Source: Blastocystis sp. Blastoise
Lineage: Eukaryota > Sar > Bigyra > Opalinata > Blastocystidae
Assembly: GCA_039096225.1 (NCBI GenBank)
Contig: JBBPEB010000015.1
Coordinates: 310,001 to 374,000 of the forward strand
Length of the DNA: 64,000 bases
Direction: 5' to 3'
Shown here in pieces: positions 62,004 through 64,000 of the stretch. The first letter of the stretch is position 1, and each line of letters begins with the position of its first letter. Below the pieces are notes generated by a model. It worked only from the letters and a program-made list of their open reading frames with translations. It made no database searches and was not told the DNA's origin. The translations under genes and the position numbers were made by a program.

Positions 62004-62564
62004 ATTATGTTTCTATCAAGCCATTATCATATAAGATGAATCAGTTTATGAACAATTTAATCTCAAACAATATAAAACAAGGACAATTTTCCACATTTTT
62101 CAATTCAAATTCATAACTTTTTTTCTTCTTCTCTTTATATTGTTTATTTTTATTTTCTTATTTTTCTAACTTATATCACTTAGAATACGTCTTGTCTATT
62201 TATCATAACTCAATAAATATTTGTTATTTACTTCTCTTTAAGTTCTGTTTTCTTTTGTTTCTGATTAATAGTCAAAGGACGCACTGTCTCAAGTTTCTCA
62301 TAAACACAAATGTTTTACTAAATAACCATGATTCTCATTATACTTGCCTGTATAATTTATAAATAATCAGTCTAATCTTGTGAGAACAAAAATTTTCATT
62401 GATGAAAACACAAAAATACTTGATTAATCATTGGTCTATTTTAATACTGTCATTTTCTGAGGAGTGTCGTCATTTCTTATTGTTTACGTGAAGAGAAGAA
62501 AGTTTCACAATTTTGAAACAATTTACATTGTTTATAATTTAATTCATGAATCCATGCTGTAATC
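62004..62564. other. Intergenic region
   Basis: AT-rich, no coding or RNA feature recognised; upstream of the membrane-protein gene. Confidence 0.6.
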
Positions 62565-64000
62565 ATGGATCAAAGAGTATATACACAAACATCCGAGGAA
62601 TTACTTCCTGTACAGATTATTTGTAGTTATATATTTCATATATTGTACTTAATATCTGGGATCTTCTTAGGATTGTTTTCTATGACATTTCTCGACGCTG
62701 CTTATTTTTTGATATCTTGTATTGTAGTGATCATCATTAGCTATGAAGTCTTAACTTTAGTACTTGGCTTATTTATTGAAGAGATTAATACAACAATTAG
62801 GTATTTTTGCTTTTATTTTATTTATTCTTAAAATTTAACATAATTATAAATACTTATAATTCTTCTGTTTCATCTATTGAGATAGTTTTCTTATCATGAT
62901 ATATATATTATATAGTATTTCTTTTTTATTGAGTATTGTACTTGGTGTGATCAATGGCTTTATTTCTTTTTATAAATATTTATATGGAACATTTTGGCTA
63001 GGTGTATCGAATGGATTCTTTTTAGCATGGGTGTTAAATGACTTTATATTTAGTTATTTCATACAAAATTATATTCTTACTGCATTGTATATTATTCTAT
63101 TCAATCGATTTTTATTTATTTTTATTATTTTTATCAACTATTATTAAGTTTTCATTCTCTATTTTCTTCAGTTTCATTGTTCTTTGTTCATCTGCGTGTA
63201 TATTTCTCCAATTTCTCAACTCTGAAATTATTAAACTAACAATGTTTTCGGTTTTTGGAACATTTCTCACAGTCATGTAAATATGAGATTATAGATATAT
63301 GTTTTTTAATTATTTTTAATTACTTTTTGAATCTATTCTCTATTAGTTAGTTATATCACATATTTCTTTATACTTAATATATAAATAGGTCTCTTGGTTT
63401 CTTCTTTGGTCATTGTCGTATGATCTTCATCTTTACACCGATTTCAGATCATTCATTTACCCTCTATGTATATATATATATATATTTATGTTTATATATA
63501 TACTGAATGTTATTTTTATATGTTTTTATTCATATTTACTTGAATTCTTTTTCTTATTACATATTTAATAGTTTTAATTTGTATTCATTATTCTCTATAC
63601 ATTCGGATATATTTGCTTATTTTTTATTCTCCTTATTCTTTCTATTTACCTTCATCGTTATATCTATCGTCATAACAGAATTCGAAGAAAGTATATTTAT
63701 ATATCAATTATATTCATTTATATATATATTAATTATAGTCATCATTATATATATAATTATATATTAATAATTTTATATATATTAATCATATTCATCATTA
63801 TATATATATTAATCATATTCTTCATTAAATTCCTATAATTTATGAATAACTATTTACATATATATATATAGCCATTCTACATTAGAATACCTGGCGCCTT
63901 CTTCGTCACGTTCTCAATTATCTAGTTTCTCTTTTGGTCATTTTTCATTTCGTACACATTTACCTTCATTATTTCCTTATTTTGCAGGTATTCAACATAT
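62565..64000 (+). CDS. Multi-pass membrane protein, TMEM198/DUF4203-like (3' end outside window)
   Basis: The frame starts MDQRVYTQTSEELLPVQ and then reads a series of hydrophobic helices. Exons at about 62565-62803, ~62886-63083, ~63172-63277, ~63389-63470 and ~63571-63690 join via GT-AG introns. At least six membrane spans are visible. The Gly-rich span GVINGFISFYKYLYGTFWLG followed by VSNGFFLAWVL resembles the repeated glycine-zipper helices of TMEM198/DUF4203 proteins, which are Wnt-associated or of unknown role. The last visible exon (from about 63872, SRSQLSSFSFGHFSFRTHLP) is Ser-rich and joins in an open frame only if the preceding intron is removed one base off GT-AG (AG repeated at both edges). 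With strict GT-AG it stops after EETILH. Family assignment is tentative. Confidence 0.5.

Overview
The window is a nuclear segment from a very A+T-rich, intron-dense, single-celled-type eukaryote. Signs of this are GT-AG introns almost always starting GTAT and ending ATAG, (TA)n tracts inside introns, AAT/Asn homopolymers inside exons, and compact genes on both strands. The gene set (tomosyn with its R-SNARE tail, NECAP, an exportin-7 relic, a 143-residue L28e, a queuosine-tRNA galactosyltransferase homologue) is broad eukaryotic and not yeast-like. I do not assign a lineage; an AT-rich amoebozoan or another protist, or an anaerobic fungus, would all fit.

Layout. 2-7526 (+): 3' part of a DNA2 nuclease-helicase. 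7740-8349 (-): ribosomal protein L28e. 9057-11167 (-): B3GNTL1/QTGAL-type glycosyltransferase. 12077-12514 (+): small orphan protein. 12728-15330 (-): secreted beta-N-acetylhexosaminidase. 16231-21724 (+): tomosyn/Lgl-family protein with about 23 exons. 22164-23600 (-): mitochondrial ornithine/carnitine-type carrier. 23879-25122 (-): NECAP endocytic adaptor. 25909-27709 (+): RNA polymerase II subunit RPB3. 29365-31180 (+): decayed internal fragment of exportin-7, running into a ~2.65 kb 19-bp minisatellite (31350-34010) and barren AT-rich DNA. 35860-39538 (-): Tnp2-like transposase gene. 39736-40522 (+): orphan gene. 41629-43149 (+): acyl-protein thioesterase with a presequence-like N-terminus. 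43494-60334 (-): one giant gene (about 4,700-4,900 codons) resembling VPS13/bridge-like lipid-transfer proteins, with Asn/Ser-rich inserts. 60416-62003 (+): F-BAR protein, head-to-head with it. 62565-64000 (+): 5' part of a multi-pass membrane protein.

The genes are independent housekeeping units with a trafficking flavour (tomosyn, NECAP, F-BAR, lipid bridge); no operon logic applies. Middle region 27710-41600 is accessory: pseudogene, minisatellite, transposon, and little else.

The most unusual observation concerns splicing. I joined exons by reading frame and remembered family sequence. Nearly every intron is GT-AG. However, both introns of L28e and four of five in the hexosaminidase cannot be removed at GT...AG without damaging a conserved, otherwise intact protein. 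The junctions that restore the family sequence lack GT-AG ends and carry 1-3 nt direct repeats at both edges. One tomosyn intron is also aberrant. This is inference from sequence alone and would be settled by cDNA reads.
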